In this document: positions 17,399 through 26,740 of the stretch, one piece after another | Layout: every line of letters starts with the position of its first letter | How positions within the stretch are numbered: the stretch's first letter is position 1 | Source of the DNA: VXNJ01 sp965249595 | GTDB lineage: Bacteria > Chloroflexota > UBA11872 > VXNJ01 | DNA: 64,000 bases | NCBI GenBank assembly: GCA_965249595.1 | Contig: OZ252242.1 | Location: 1,798,001 to 1,862,000, forward strand | Reading direction: 5' to 3' | Program-made: the position numbers and the translations under genes | The notes under the pieces: generated by a model | Databases searched by the model: none | The model's input: the letters and a program-made list of their open reading frames with translations, nothing else | Told to the model about the DNA's origin: nothing

Positions 17399-19818
17399 TA
17401 GACGCGTATCGGCGTCACATCGTCACCCTGTTGCAAAACGGAAGCTCGGCGGAACGGGGCCAGTGAGGCGTGGTTGGGCACCAGGGCGTTGCGCAAGGTA
17501 TCACCTAATAAGGTGAGTTGAACCCCGTCGTTTGCCGACAACTGGAACACCGCGGCCTGGAAGTACTGCCGGACAAAGCCGGCGGTCTTGCCCTCAAACA
17601 GAGTGTCTGCGGCACCGGTGTCAACGCGACCTTCGGTCTTGGGGAAGCCGAAGCTGTCTACGCCGCCCAGCTCGTCAAAGAAGTCCAGAAACCCGGTGCT
17701 TTGCCCATCGGCGGTAACGTTTGCGACGTAGTGCCGCAAGGCTCCGACAACCACGCCACCGGCGGGAGGCGTAGCCGGCGCCGGCTCGACGCCCTGGTCG
17801 ACGCTGCCGCCTAATCCGCCGCCGAAGTAATCCCAGGCCAGTCGGCGTTCAACCAGCCAGCCGGAGCCGACGTTGTGAAAGTCGATCACGCCGCGCTGGA
17901 AGAACTGGGTCAGGGTGCGGTCCTCAATGATTAGGACCTCGGAGGTCGGATAGCCCCAACGCTTCAGGTCGCCGGTCGACTCGTAGAAGCTCTTAAAGTT
18001 CGCCTGCAACCGCCGGCCATCGATGGGGACCGCGAAGTCGGCCAAATTGTGAGCCAAATCAAAGTTGTTGGGTTCGTCAACAAAGCGGGGTTGGCCGGTG
18101 ACCGTTATCGAACTAAAGAATGGAGTTTCAACTACCGGCGCCGGTGTATCGTCGGTTATCGTCAGGGTCATGACCCCAAAGATCGAGGTTAGGGTCTCGC
18201 CGTCGACGCTCTCGCCCAGCAAGCCGGTGAAGGTGTCGTCCTCGTTGTCGTCGCTGGCGGGCACGTACAAGCCGAGCAGGTACTCGCCGGCAAAATCGAT
18301 CAGCACCGAATCTGGCGCTTCGCAAGGCGCCGGGCAATCGCTATCTAGGTCCTCATAGGTGCCGGTGTCGCCCAAGTTGCGGAAGATCACCGCGCTGTCA
18401 TCGGGCACCGTAACCGACAGCGTCAACCCAGAATCCTCGCCAACCGAAACCGACCGGGCGTCGAAGCCGTAGTCGGGCTCCTCATTGTTGGCAAAGTCGC
18501 GCAGGCGAATCGCCTGGCGATCGGTGACTGAGTTTCGAAACGATCGAGAGACATTGCGGAGCGCGAAACCGCCGCCGCGCGGTCCATTGTTACCAGCCAG
18601 ATCGATAAATACAGTTTGCGGGGCCGGGACGTCAATCCCAACATCGGCAAACAGGCCGGTCGGCAGCGATGAGAGATCGTTGTCGGTTAGATCGAGTTCG
18701 CTGAGCCCGGTAAGGCCGTCAAAGTCGCCGACGGCCAGACTTTCGATATCCAGGCTGCCCAGTTCCAACCGGTCCAGCCCGGCCAGGTCGGAGACGCTGA
18801 TTTCGTCGCAATCGACCACGAACACGTCTTCCAGCGCCGAAACAATTTCGTCGCTGCGGTCACAGACATCGACCGCCGGAGAGTCGTCATCGGCCAGTTC
18901 GAAGTCGGCTTCTTCATTGTCAATAGAGTCAACGATCCGGTCGAAATCGTCTTCGTCGTCGAACGTATGTGACGAGCTGGGGAAGTCAGCCGGCGAGTCG
19001 AATACGCCCACCAGATTGACGAGCACATCGTTGATTTCGTCGTCTTCGATTACCTCATCATCATGCGAAAGATAGGGAATCACGTAGAGGGTGCCGTCGG
19101 AATCCCGGTTATTGATAGCAAAGAAAAGATTGCGGTCGCCGTCGGAGTCCTCGACTACCAGTTCGACGACCAAATAGAGTCCGTCGTCTTCGGTATCAGG
19201 GCCACGCAAATTGGAAAATTCCTGCGGTTTGCGGTCAAAAGTGAAGGTTAAGAAGGAGATTTCCCCTTCGGTTCCGCTGTATTTGCCATCCACCAGGCCG
19301 TTGTCGTTTGAATCGCGCCCATCGAGCAGGAAGGTCAGGCCGAGCACATCTTCATCGCCCTTTACGTCTTCGCCAAATATCTGGTAATTGGCTTCTGCAT
19401 CGAAGGTCTTAAGGGCCTCGGTTAGATCGATTTCGTCAATATCGACTCCGCTATCGCGCAGGTCAATCCGGGCACCAGGGAAATAACCGTCAAGCTCGCC
19501 CTGACCGGGCGCGAAGACGCCGTCCACTCGCCCAATTTTCAAGTCGACGTTAGCTTTACCCCAGACGTTGTCATTGTTGATGTTGAACGGCTCGTCATTG
19601 CACTGGTAATGCGGCTTGTCGAAATGCTCCAGCAAGGCCATTCGCATCACGTCGCTGTAGTCACAAATGCCATCATCAACGCCATCATCGTTATCGCCTA
19701 ACGCAAAGGCCGCCGGCGCTGCTATTAATGCCGTCAACAGCACGGTCGCGCTCGCCAGGATCGCGGTCAGCCAAACCCGTCGGCTAGCCGAGAGCAGCTT
19801 GTTGATTGTCATGGGCAC
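17398..19818 (-). CDS. Large secreted acidic protein with LRRs and C-terminal FGxP/QYFQR-type modules
   Basis: This is an 806-residue protein starting at GTG 19818 (AAGGCG upstream). Residues 1-38 form a signal peptide ending AFALG. The mature protein is very acidic, with Asp-rich calcium-binding-like stretches (GDNDDGVDDG, DSNDNGLVDG). Near residues 340-410 there are leucine-rich repeats such as GLTGLSELDLTDNDLSSLP. The C-terminus carries two related modules of about 70 residues: one with WGYPTSEV and TLTQFFQRGVIDFH, the other with FGFPKTEG and VRQYFQAAVF. I associate these with Chloroflexota exported proteins. A role in surface adhesion or polymer binding is a guess. It heads a cluster with Nudix and gltX, an odd pairing. 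Confidence 0.8.
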   Translation of the reverse strand: MPMTINKLLSASRRVWLTAILASATVLLTALIAAPAAFALGDNDDGVDDGICDYSDVMRMALLEHFDKPHYQCNDEPFNINNDNVWGKANVDLKIGRVDGVFAPGQGELDGYFPGARIDLRDSGVDIDEIDLTEALKTFDAEANYQIFGEDVKGDEDVLGLTFLLDGRDSNDNGLVDGKYSGTEGEISFLTFTFDRKPQEFSNLRGPDTEDDGLYLVVELVVEDSDGDRNLFFAINNRDSDGTLYVIPYLSHDDEVIEDDEINDVLVNLVGVFDSPADFPSSSHTFDDEDDFDRIVDSIDNEEADFELADDDSPAVDVCDRSDEIVSALEDVFVVDCDEISVSDLAGLDRLELGSLDIESLAVGDFDGLTGLSELDLTDNDLSSLPTGLFADVGIDVPAPQTVFIDLAGNNGPRGGGFALRNVSRSFRNSVTDRQAIRLRDFANNEEPDYGFDARSVSVGEDSGLTLSVTVPDDSAVIFRNLGDTGTYEDLDSDCPAPCEAPDSVLIDFAGEYLLGLYVPASDDNEDDTFTGLLGESVDGETLTSIFGVMTLTITDDTPAPVVETPFFSSITVTGQPRFVDEPNNFDLAHNLADFAVPIDGRRLQANFKSFYESTGDLKRWGYPTSEVLIIEDRTLTQFFQRGVIDFHNVGSGWLVERRLAWDYFGGGLGGSVDQGVEPAPATPPAGGVVVGALRHYVANVTADGQSTGFLDFFDELGGVDSFGFPKTEGRVDTGAADTLFEGKTAGFVRQYFQAAVFQLSANDGVQLTLLGDTLRNALVPNHASLAPFRRASVLQQGDDVTPIRV

Positions 19819-19890
19819 GGTTTCGCCTTGTGGGGTTTGGAGAAGGGGTTAAGTTGTAGATTTCTTGTTAACATTCCCAGGCCAAAGCAC

Positions 19891-19964
19891 TGGGGTATCG
19901 TCTAGCGGTAGGACGCGTGGTTCTGGCCCACGTAGCGGAGGTTCGAATCCTTCTACCCCAGCCA
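19891..19964 (+). tRNA. tRNA-Gln (anticodon CTG)
   Basis: This folds as a cloverleaf. The acceptor TGGGGTA pairs with TACCCCA, and the D arm begins TCGTCTAGCGG. The anticodon stem CGTGG/CCACG encloses TTCTGGC, giving anticodon CTG. The T arm GGAGGTTCGAATCCTTC is standard. The discriminator is G at 19961 and CCA is encoded at 19962-19964. The U1-A72 end is typical of tRNA-Gln. It reads CAG. Confidence 0.95.
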
Positions 19965-20003
19965 ACGTGGCGGGCACGGGCGGCGTTGCTTTGATCAACC
20001 CGT

Positions 20004-21047
20004 TCACTTAACCGTAACGGCTATCGCTTGGGTTGAGTTATTCACGTAGCCGCGGTAATTCCAGCCCGCCCGGGCGGGCTGGATATTTCCGGCCAAATCC
20101 TCCGCCCTGGACATGATCACGTAGTGGCCGGATCCGGGTGGGGACCAGTCAAGCTGCCACGCGCGCCAGGCGCGTGGGTTATCAGATTCGGCCAACCCGG
20201 CTGCCTGCCAGGATTGCCCACCATTGAAACTTAGTTCGACCTTGGCAATGGCGCCGTGACCGGACCAGGCGAACCCATTGACCGTCATCGGCGCGGTCAC
20301 CGTATCTCCCTGGTTGGGATTGGTGATTACCGATTTGACCGCCATTGCGGTAACCGGGTCCCCGGGGCCATCGCGCCGGCCCGGATTGATAAAGGTGTAG
20401 GCGTCGGATTGGAAATGGCCGGCAAATTGATAGTCGATGACCTCGATTTCAGTGAGCCATTTAACCGAAGCCATCCCGTACCAACCGGCAACGATCAGCC
20501 GGGCCGGAGCCCCGTGACCGCGAGTTAGCGGCTCTCGGTTCATTCGATGGGCCACGATGGTGTCGGCGGCCATGGCCCGCTGCAGCGGCAACGAGCGTTC
20601 AAATCGCATGTGCTCGCCGCCCTCAAGGCCACTGTCGGCGCCGCGAAATAACACCTCGCGGGCGTTTTCACCCACGCCGGCCCGATCCAGCAGGATGCGC
20701 AACGGGACGCCGGTCCAAGCCGCGGTGCCGGTTGCTCCGTGCTCGAACTGGAGACCGGCCGCCGCCGGGGTGAGAAACGAGCGCGAGTTGCCGGCGCATT
20801 CCAGGGTGACCGCCAACTCGGACGTTTCATATGAACAAAGCTCATCCAATTCAAGGGCAAACGGTCTGGCCACCGAGCCCTTGACCGTCAATTGGTAGCT
20901 GGTCGGATCCACTGCCGGTTCGGCGAAGTGAGAGCGGGTAAAGAATCGATCGACCGGAGTTTGCCAATCGCTGTGGGCAGGCAATTTCGTCTCGGCGCAA
21001 AAGGGCGCGTCGGAAACGGCGATCTGATGGTCATTGGCAGGCGGCAC
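20004..21047 (-). CDS. Sulfite-oxidase-like molybdopterin oxidoreductase
   Basis: The 347-residue protein has an oxidoreductase molybdopterin-binding domain (about residues 40-225). Its Cys in LECAGNSRSF is the expected Mo ligand, followed by GHGAPARLIVAGWYGMASVKWL. A C-terminal Mo-cofactor dimerisation domain includes GFAWSGHGAIAKVELSFNGG and the tail WQLDWSPPGSGHYVI. No heme domain and no signal peptide or twin-arginine motif are seen, so it resembles the cytoplasmic or partner-dependent SorA/YedY-like group. It may oxidise sulfite released from organosulfur compounds. The segment 21048-21343 upstream of it, shared with livK, contains no gene that I can support. Confidence 0.88.
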   Translation of the reverse strand: MPPANDHQIAVSDAPFCAETKLPAHSDWQTPVDRFFTRSHFAEPAVDPTSYQLTVKGSVARPFALELDELCSYETSELAVTLECAGNSRSFLTPAAAGLQFEHGATGTAAWTGVPLRILLDRAGVGENAREVLFRGADSGLEGGEHMRFERSLPLQRAMAADTIVAHRMNREPLTRGHGAPARLIVAGWYGMASVKWLTEIEVIDYQFAGHFQSDAYTFINPGRRDGPGDPVTAMAVKSVITNPNQGDTVTAPMTVNGFAWSGHGAIAKVELSFNGGQSWQAAGLAESDNPRAWRAWQLDWSPPGSGHYVIMSRAEDLAGNIQPARAGWNYRGYVNNSTQAIAVTVK

Positions 21048-21343
21048 GACAGCTCCCGGAATGGCCGATATAACAATCGTTTAAATAATCCCAATCCAAA
21101 TTATCAGCGTCGGATCAAATCAAATCCGCAAAGGGCGGTCCACGATTTGTAAATTCGGGCGATCAAAGGGGGCTGCCACCCTAACCATCTCTCGCCGTCT
21201 ACGCGATTCGGGTAGCCGCCACAATCACAATTTGGCGATGGGTTGTCCAATAAATTTTTGCCGCGGTTATGGCTATACAGTAAAGGGTCGGGGCAGTGAT
21301 TGATGCGGGATAATTTTCACGCCGACGTCGGAGGGCCAAGACA

Positions 21344-22585
21344 ATGGCAGGAGCAGGATCGACAAGGTTGCGACGTTTTGGCAGCGCGGGCGGCAACCGG
21401 CCAGTGGCTGGCAAATCGCGTATCGTTCTAACCGGCCTGTTGGCGGCCCTGCTGCTGGTGCTGCTCATAGGATGCGAAAGCGATGAGGACGCGGCTGGGG
21501 AGACGTTTAAGATCGGCGTCATGGAATCGGTAACCGGGCCTGGCGAAACCTATGGCACGGTGGCCGTGCAGGCCAAACAGATGGCCGTGGATGAGATCAA
21601 CGCCGCCGGCGGGATCAACGGCAAAACTATTGAACTGATCGTCGAAGACTCAAAATGCGGCGCCCAGGATGCCATCACCGCATTTAAAAAATTGACCGAA
21701 GTTGACGGCGTCAAGATCATCCTCGGAACCTCTTGCAGCGGCGCGATGTTGGGCGCCGCGCCTTTGGCCGAGGAAGCGGGCGTGGTCCTCTTCTCCGGAT
21801 TGGCAACAAATCCCGATATCGCCAATGCCGGCGACTACATCTTTCGCACGGCGCAGAGCGACAGTCAGCTGGGCGTAGATACCGGCAACACGCTCTGGGC
21901 CGATGGAATCAGGACCCTGGCCACGATTAGCGAGTCGACCGACTACGCCGAAGGCGTGCGCAGGACCTCGGTCGAGCAGTTTGAAAAGCTTGGTGGACAA
22001 GTGGTGGGAGAGGAGCGGTTCGCCAGCGACGTTACCGACTTTCGCTCGCAATTGACCAAGCTGATCAATGCCGATCCGGACGCATTGCACATCGCCGCGC
22101 AGTCTGAATTTGCCGGCGGAACCGTAATCAAACAGGTTCGCGAACTCGGGTACGAAGGGCTGATTTATGGGGAAATAGTCGCGATCGGGGCAACCGCATT
22201 GGAAATCGCCGGTGACACCGCAACCGGCGTTGTCGCCGTCGTTGCCGACCTCGACCCGGCCAATGCCAAGGGCCAGGAGGTCCTTAGCAATTTCCGATCT
22301 CGTTACGAATACGTCACGTTGCCCTGGTATATAGGTTCGGCGTACGACGACGTTTACATTACCGCTGAGTGCTTAAAGGCGACCAACAACGATCAGGACG
22401 CCGATGGAATTCGCGATTGCCTCTACGAAATTACCTGGAGCGGGGCGATTGGCGACAACTACCAATTTGATCAAGACGGTGAAGTGACCGGTCTTGCCAA
22501 CGTCGTAGTTGAGGTATTGCCGACCGCCGAGCGGACTGCGGACAACTTCGGTTACAAAGTACTGGGTTCGGCGCCAATCCTGTAA
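21344..22585 (+). CDS. livK: Branched-chain amino acid-type ABC transporter substrate-binding lipoprotein
   Basis: The 413-residue protein begins with a basic stretch, then a hydrophobic segment and a lipobox ending LIGC near residue 44, so it is a membrane-anchored lipoprotein. The mature part is a type I periplasmic-binding fold (FKIGVMESVTGPGETYG, AVDEINAAGGINGKTIELIVEDSKC, ILGTSCSGAMLG). Such proteins bind branched-chain amino acids, amides, urea or aromatic acids; the ligand is unknown here. It is the first gene of a complete livKHMGF set, with 227 bp between it and the permease start. Confidence 0.9.
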   Translation: MAGAGSTRLRRFGSAGGNRPVAGKSRIVLTGLLAALLLVLLIGCESDEDAAGETFKIGVMESVTGPGETYGTVAVQAKQMAVDEINAAGGINGKTIELIVEDSKCGAQDAITAFKKLTEVDGVKIILGTSCSGAMLGAAPLAEEAGVVLFSGLATNPDIANAGDYIFRTAQSDSQLGVDTGNTLWADGIRTLATISESTDYAEGVRRTSVEQFEKLGGQVVGEERFASDVTDFRSQLTKLINADPDALHIAAQSEFAGGTVIKQVRELGYEGLIYGEIVAIGATALEIAGDTATGVVAVVADLDPANAKGQEVLSNFRSRYEYVTLPWYIGSAYDDVYITAECLKATNNDQDADGIRDCLYEITWSGAIGDNYQFDQDGEVTGLANVVVEVLPTAERTADNFGYKVLGSAPIL

Positions 22586-22812
22586 ATCGAGCGGCGAATT
22601 TTCACGGTGACCCGGATTGGGGATCGGAAGTTGTTGCAACGCCCGAGTTATTGGCACCGGGAAGCGGGCGATCGCCGACGCAAATCGATGTTTGCTAGGC
22701 CGAGTCGATCCGGCAGAAACGGCCGGCGGCGGTTGGGTCGGGTCCGCTGAGGCAAATCACCCAGATCCAATCGCTCGGTCGGCCGATCGGGCAGAACACC
22801 CTGCTCGCGCTA

Positions 22813-24120
22813 GTGGTCACCGGTGCGGTCGTGCTCTACATCGGCTGGAAGATCCTCCAGTCGCCCGACCAAGCCTTGCAATTTGCCTTCAACGGCCTGT
22901 CGGTGGGGGCGATTTACGCCCTCCTCGCGATGGGTTTCTCGTTCGTCTACAGCACCGTTTGGTTTTTTGATCTCTACTACGGCGCTGCTGCGGCGGTGGG
23001 GGCCTATGGTGTTTTCTATCTGCGGGCGCCCGGTTCGTTTGGCGGGCAATTCGCCGTTGGCAACCCTTTCGTTGACATCGTCTTCGGGCTGGTCACGGCC
23101 GGGGTAGTGGCCTGGGCTCTGCACACGGCGTTTTATGCGCGCCTGCGCGGCCGAATCAATTTGAAAGTCCTGCGCGGCGGCATCCTCCTCTTGGCCCTCG
23201 TTGCCGGGTTCTACACCTGGCTGGTGCTGTCCAATCCCGGTCAGCTCAACGTCTACTTGAGCCCGGCGGTTGGCCTCTTTGCCGCCGTGGTGGTAAGCCG
23301 GATCATCTACTTGTTGGCCAAGAAGGTCCGGCGCGAAGCGGGCGGGATTTCGATATTGGTCATTTCGCTTGTGCCCGGCGCGCTGCTTGGCGCCTACAGC
23401 GCGGTGGCCGCGGCCAGCATTCCGGAGGCCCACCTCTACCTAAGTTGGGTGGTGTCTTGCCTGATGGCCGGTGTGGTCGGATTGGCGCTTTATAGAGGCC
23501 TTTACGTGTACGTGCGCGCGCGGGCTCGCTCCCCGCTGATCATGCTGGTCGCCTCACTCGGCGTACTTTTGGCCCTGACCGCCCTGACCACCATCGTTTT
23601 TCAGAGCGCTCCGCGGCCACTGCCGCCGCCGCTGGGCAGCGATCCGATATCGATTGGCGGGGCGACGATAAAGGGATTCAATCTCTTCACCATCGCAATG
23701 GCCGTCGTCGGTTTCTTTAGCCTGCTTTTGCTTCTCTATCGAACGACCCTGGGCATGGCGATTCGCGCTGTCGGCGATGACGAGGAGGTGTCAAAGGTCG
23801 TTGGCATCAACACGACCGTAGTCATCGCCATCGTGTTTTTCATCGGCGCCATATTCGCCGCCCTGGCCGGGTTGCTCAGCGGCCATGACACGGCCATTCA
23901 GCCGCGGATGGGGCTCTTGCTGTTGCTGAAAGGCTGGATCGCCTCGGTGGTTGGCGGGATCGGCAATTTATACGGTGCCATCGTCGGCGGCTTCACCCTG
24001 GGACTCATTGAGCAATTCGGCATATGGGATCTGGCCGGCGAATGGAAAGACGTAATCGCATTCGCGGTGCTGATCCTATTCCTCGCCTTTTGGCCCAACG
24101 GCCTAATCCCACGGAAGTAG
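22813..24120 (+). CDS. livH: LivH-type ABC permease with a large internal insertion
   Basis: This permease of 435 residues is much longer than the roughly 290 of usual LivH. The N-terminal family segment (FAFNGLSVGAIYALLAMGFSF) and the C-terminal half (RTTLGMAIRAVGDDEEVSKVVGI, then KGWIASVVGGIGNLYGAIVGG) are standard. About 130 extra residues with additional membrane helices (roughly 85-205) sit between them. The GTG at 22813 is the only usual start in the open stretch, but the frame is open upstream to 22699 and the first helix would be cut short, so a non-standard start is possible. The next gene, livM, starts five bases after the stop. Confidence 0.85.
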   Translation: MVTGAVVLYIGWKILQSPDQALQFAFNGLSVGAIYALLAMGFSFVYSTVWFFDLYYGAAAAVGAYGVFYLRAPGSFGGQFAVGNPFVDIVFGLVTAGVVAWALHTAFYARLRGRINLKVLRGGILLLALVAGFYTWLVLSNPGQLNVYLSPAVGLFAAVVVSRIIYLLAKKVRREAGGISILVISLVPGALLGAYSAVAAASIPEAHLYLSWVVSCLMAGVVGLALYRGLYVYVRARARSPLIMLVASLGVLLALTALTTIVFQSAPRPLPPPLGSDPISIGGATIKGFNLFTIAMAVVGFFSLLLLLYRTTLGMAIRAVGDDEEVSKVVGINTTVVIAIVFFIGAIFAALAGLLSGHDTAIQPRMGLLLLLKGWIASVVGGIGNLYGAIVGGFTLGLIEQFGIWDLAGEWKDVIAFAVLILFLAFWPNGLIPRK

Positions 24121-24125
24121 CCAAG

Positions 24126-25181
24126 GTGTTGGGCATCGCTGATCAGGCCCGCGGGCTGATCGTTGGCGCGCGCGATCCGCTGGCCCTGCTTCGTGCCAAA
24201 AAGGGGAAATTGGAACTGTGGGCCAATTTGCTGGTGATCTCATGGGCGATCGTGTTCATGCTGTGGCAGGGAGCCGGGTTCGCGGTCACCCTGGGTACCG
24301 TATTTGGGATATGGGCCATCCTGACGGTCAGTTTGAATCTGGTCGTCGGCTACACCGGTTTGTTGGCGGTGGGTCACATCGGGTTTTTCGGAATCGGCGC
24401 CTACGCCATGGCCATCCTCACCTCGAATGCGCCGTACGAGCAGCTGCGCACGGAAGCCATTCCGACCCTGGGTTGGCCATTTTTCGCAGCATTGCCGGTC
24501 AGCCTGATTGCGGCCGGGGTGATTGCTTTGGTGGTTGGGATCGTATTCAATCGCTTTCGCGATGACATTTTTGTCCTGGCCTCATTCGGCTTTGCGGTGA
24601 TTTCCTTTAACGTCTTTCTCAACTGGCGCGGGGTGACACGCGGAGCATTCGGCATACACGAGATCCCCAGACCCAGCATCGGCGGTTGGGTGCTAGATGG
24701 CGAAATCGCGTTTTTGGCGTTGGTTTTAACCTTTACGGGACTAGTTGTCGCCCTGGCCTGGTTCTTGGTCAATTCATCGTTTGGGCGGGTGCTCACGGCG
24801 ATCCGTGAAGATGAGCAGGCGACCGAGGTCTTCGGTTACCGGGTGACGCAATACAAATTGGCGATCTGGGTGATTTCGGCGATGATGACCGGCTTGGCCG
24901 GCGGCCTGTTCGCCAGCTGGACCAGTTTCGTGGACCCCAATTCATTCACTCTGCTTGAATCCATGCTCTTGGTGGCGATCGTAATCCTGGGCGGGCCGGC
25001 AACGATTTGGGGATCGCTGCTGGGGGCGATGGCCTTCGTCCTGCTAGAGGAAGGGATGAGGTTTTTGCCCTTCCTGCCATCGGAGTCAATCGGTCAGGTG
25101 CGCCAGGCTGTGCTGGGCATACTCTTGGTGGTGATCATGCTTTATCGGCCGCAGGGCCTAGTCGGCAAATATCGGCTGTGA
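24126..25181 (+). CDS. livM: LivM-type ABC permease
   Basis: I place the start at GTG 24126, five bases after the livH stop and about ten bases after a GGAAG; the frame is also open farther upstream inside livH. The 351-residue membrane protein has the LivM pattern: LNLVVGYTGLLAVGHIGFFGIGAYAMAIL, a hydrophilic loop region, then FGRVLTAIREDEQATEVFGYRV (the EAA-like coupling loop) and ILGGPATIWGSLLGA. It pairs with LivH to form the channel of the transporter. Confidence 0.9.
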   Translation: MLGIADQARGLIVGARDPLALLRAKKGKLELWANLLVISWAIVFMLWQGAGFAVTLGTVFGIWAILTVSLNLVVGYTGLLAVGHIGFFGIGAYAMAILTSNAPYEQLRTEAIPTLGWPFFAALPVSLIAAGVIALVVGIVFNRFRDDIFVLASFGFAVISFNVFLNWRGVTRGAFGIHEIPRPSIGGWVLDGEIAFLALVLTFTGLVVALAWFLVNSSFGRVLTAIREDEQATEVFGYRVTQYKLAIWVISAMMTGLAGGLFASWTSFVDPNSFTLLESMLLVAIVILGGPATIWGSLLGAMAFVLLEEGMRFLPFLPSESIGQVRQAVLGILLVVIMLYRPQGLVGKYRL

Positions 25182-25194
25182 TGGGAAAGCGGCG

Positions 25195-25938
25195 ATGACG
25201 GGATCAAATTACGCGATCGAGACGATCGATCTTTCAAAGTCCTACGGGGCCGTCAAGGCCGTGGCGGAGCTGTCGATATCCATCCCCAAGAGCGGGTTGA
25301 CCAGCATCATCGGCCCCAACGGGTCGGGCAAGTCAACGCTTGTGAATCTGCTTAGCGGAACGTTGCCGGCCGATGGCGGAATCGTCGTCATTGACGGGCA
25401 GAGCCTAAAGGTAGTCAGGGCTCATGAAGCGCCCTCACACGGATTGACGCGAACGTTTCAAGAGGTTCGCCTGTTTGATCAAATAAGCGTCTGGGACAAC
25501 ATCATGATCGTCTTGACCGAACGCCGGCTGCTGCCGTCGCTGTTTGAGCGAACTACGCCGGATCAGGCCAGGATCGCCCAAATGATCCTTACCTTCGTTG
25601 GGCTGTGGGACAAGCAACAATCGTTGGCCGAGGAGCTTTCATACGGACAACGCAAGCTGCTCGAGATGGGGCGGGCGATGGCCATGCAGTCCCAGATTTA
25701 CCTTCTCGATGAGCCGTTTGCCGGGCTGTTCCCGGAAATGCTGGTGAGGATGAAGGCGGTCATGGGGCACCTGCGGCGCCAGGGTCATTCGGTGATTTTG
25801 ATTTCACACAATATGGATATGGTCAGAGAGTTATCGGATCACTTGATAGTCATAGACGGCGGCCGATTGCTAGCGGCTGGCGACGTAGAAGAAGTACTGG
25901 CCCGGAAAGATGTCATCGAAGCGTATTTGGGTGTTTAG
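25195..25938 (+). CDS. livG: LivG-type ABC transporter ATPase
   Basis: This 247-residue ATP-binding subunit has Walker A GPNGSGKST near residue 38, the signature LSYGQRKLLE, Walker B IYLLDEPFAGLFPE and the switch His in ILISHNMD. In the LSYGQ signature Tyr stands where most ABC proteins have Gly; this is common in LivG. It lies 13 bp after livM and 22 bp before livF, all in one transcript. Confidence 0.93.
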   Translation: MTGSNYAIETIDLSKSYGAVKAVAELSISIPKSGLTSIIGPNGSGKSTLVNLLSGTLPADGGIVVIDGQSLKVVRAHEAPSHGLTRTFQEVRLFDQISVWDNIMIVLTERRLLPSLFERTTPDQARIAQMILTFVGLWDKQQSLAEELSYGQRKLLEMGRAMAMQSQIYLLDEPFAGLFPEMLVRMKAVMGHLRRQGHSVILISHNMDMVRELSDHLIVIDGGRLLAAGDVEEVLARKDVIEAYLGV

Positions 25939-25960
25939 AAATTGACGCCGGTATGAACCC

Positions 25961-26716
25961 ATGATTGCCGTTAACGAAGCGGTACTGCGCCTCGATGAGG
26001 TGTCGGTGCGCTACGGCGCGGTGGTGGCCCTAGACCAGGTTTCACTCGGCGTGCATTCGGGTGAATTTCTGGCCGTGATGGGTCCCAACGGGGCTGGCAA
26101 ATCGACCGTCCTCAAAGCGGTCATGGGGTTGGCTCCGGTCGCTGCCGGATCGGTGATTTGGCGAGGCCGCAAGTTGGCGACGGCGACCCATGAAATCGTC
26201 AAGGAAGGAATAGCGTTTGTCCCGCAGGGAAGGCGAGTATTCGACCACCTCACGATTGAGGAAAACCTAAAGATGGGGTGCATTTACCTTGGCGATGAGG
26301 CCGAGCGGCAGCGGCGCCTGGAAACGGTGATGGAGCTTTTCCCGGTTCTGGTGCAAAAGCGTCGCGACCGGGCCAGCGAAATGTCCGGTGGTCAACAGCA
26401 GATGCTGGCCCTGGGGCGCGGTTTGATGGCCGATCCCGAGGTCTTGCTGCTCGATGAGCCGACGCTGGGCCTAGCTCCGGTGGTAGTTAAGGAAGTCTTT
26501 GTAAAACTGGCCGAGATCAGCGAAAAGCTAAAGACCACCATCGTCGTCGTCGAACACAACATCAAAAGCGTGCTCGATGTCGTCGATCGCGCCTATGTCC
26601 TCGATAAGGGTCGCGTCGTGCACGAGGGATCGCCGCAATCGATTGGCCAGGGCGATGTTCTCGCCGAGGTATTCCTCGGCAAGGCCACCGACGTGGACTT
26701 GGCCGACATCCGTTGA
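25961..26716 (+). CDS. livF: LivF-type ABC transporter ATPase
   Basis: This is the second ATPase of the same importer, 251 residues. Walker A is GPNGAGKST, the signature is MSGGQQQML, Walker B is VLLLDEPTLGLAP and the switch His is in VVVEHNI. The motif FVPQGRRVFDHLTIEENL is characteristic of LivF. It heterodimerises with LivG. An esterase-like gene follows in the same direction after 24 bp. Confidence 0.94.
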   Translation: MIAVNEAVLRLDEVSVRYGAVVALDQVSLGVHSGEFLAVMGPNGAGKSTVLKAVMGLAPVAAGSVIWRGRKLATATHEIVKEGIAFVPQGRRVFDHLTIEENLKMGCIYLGDEAERQRRLETVMELFPVLVQKRRDRASEMSGGQQQMLALGRGLMADPEVLLLDEPTLGLAPVVVKEVFVKLAEISEKLKTTIVVVEHNIKSVLDVVDRAYVLDKGRVVHEGSPQSIGQGDVLAEVFLGKATDVDLADIR

Positions 26717-26740
26717 TCTATCGAAGATCGCACCCGGAAG

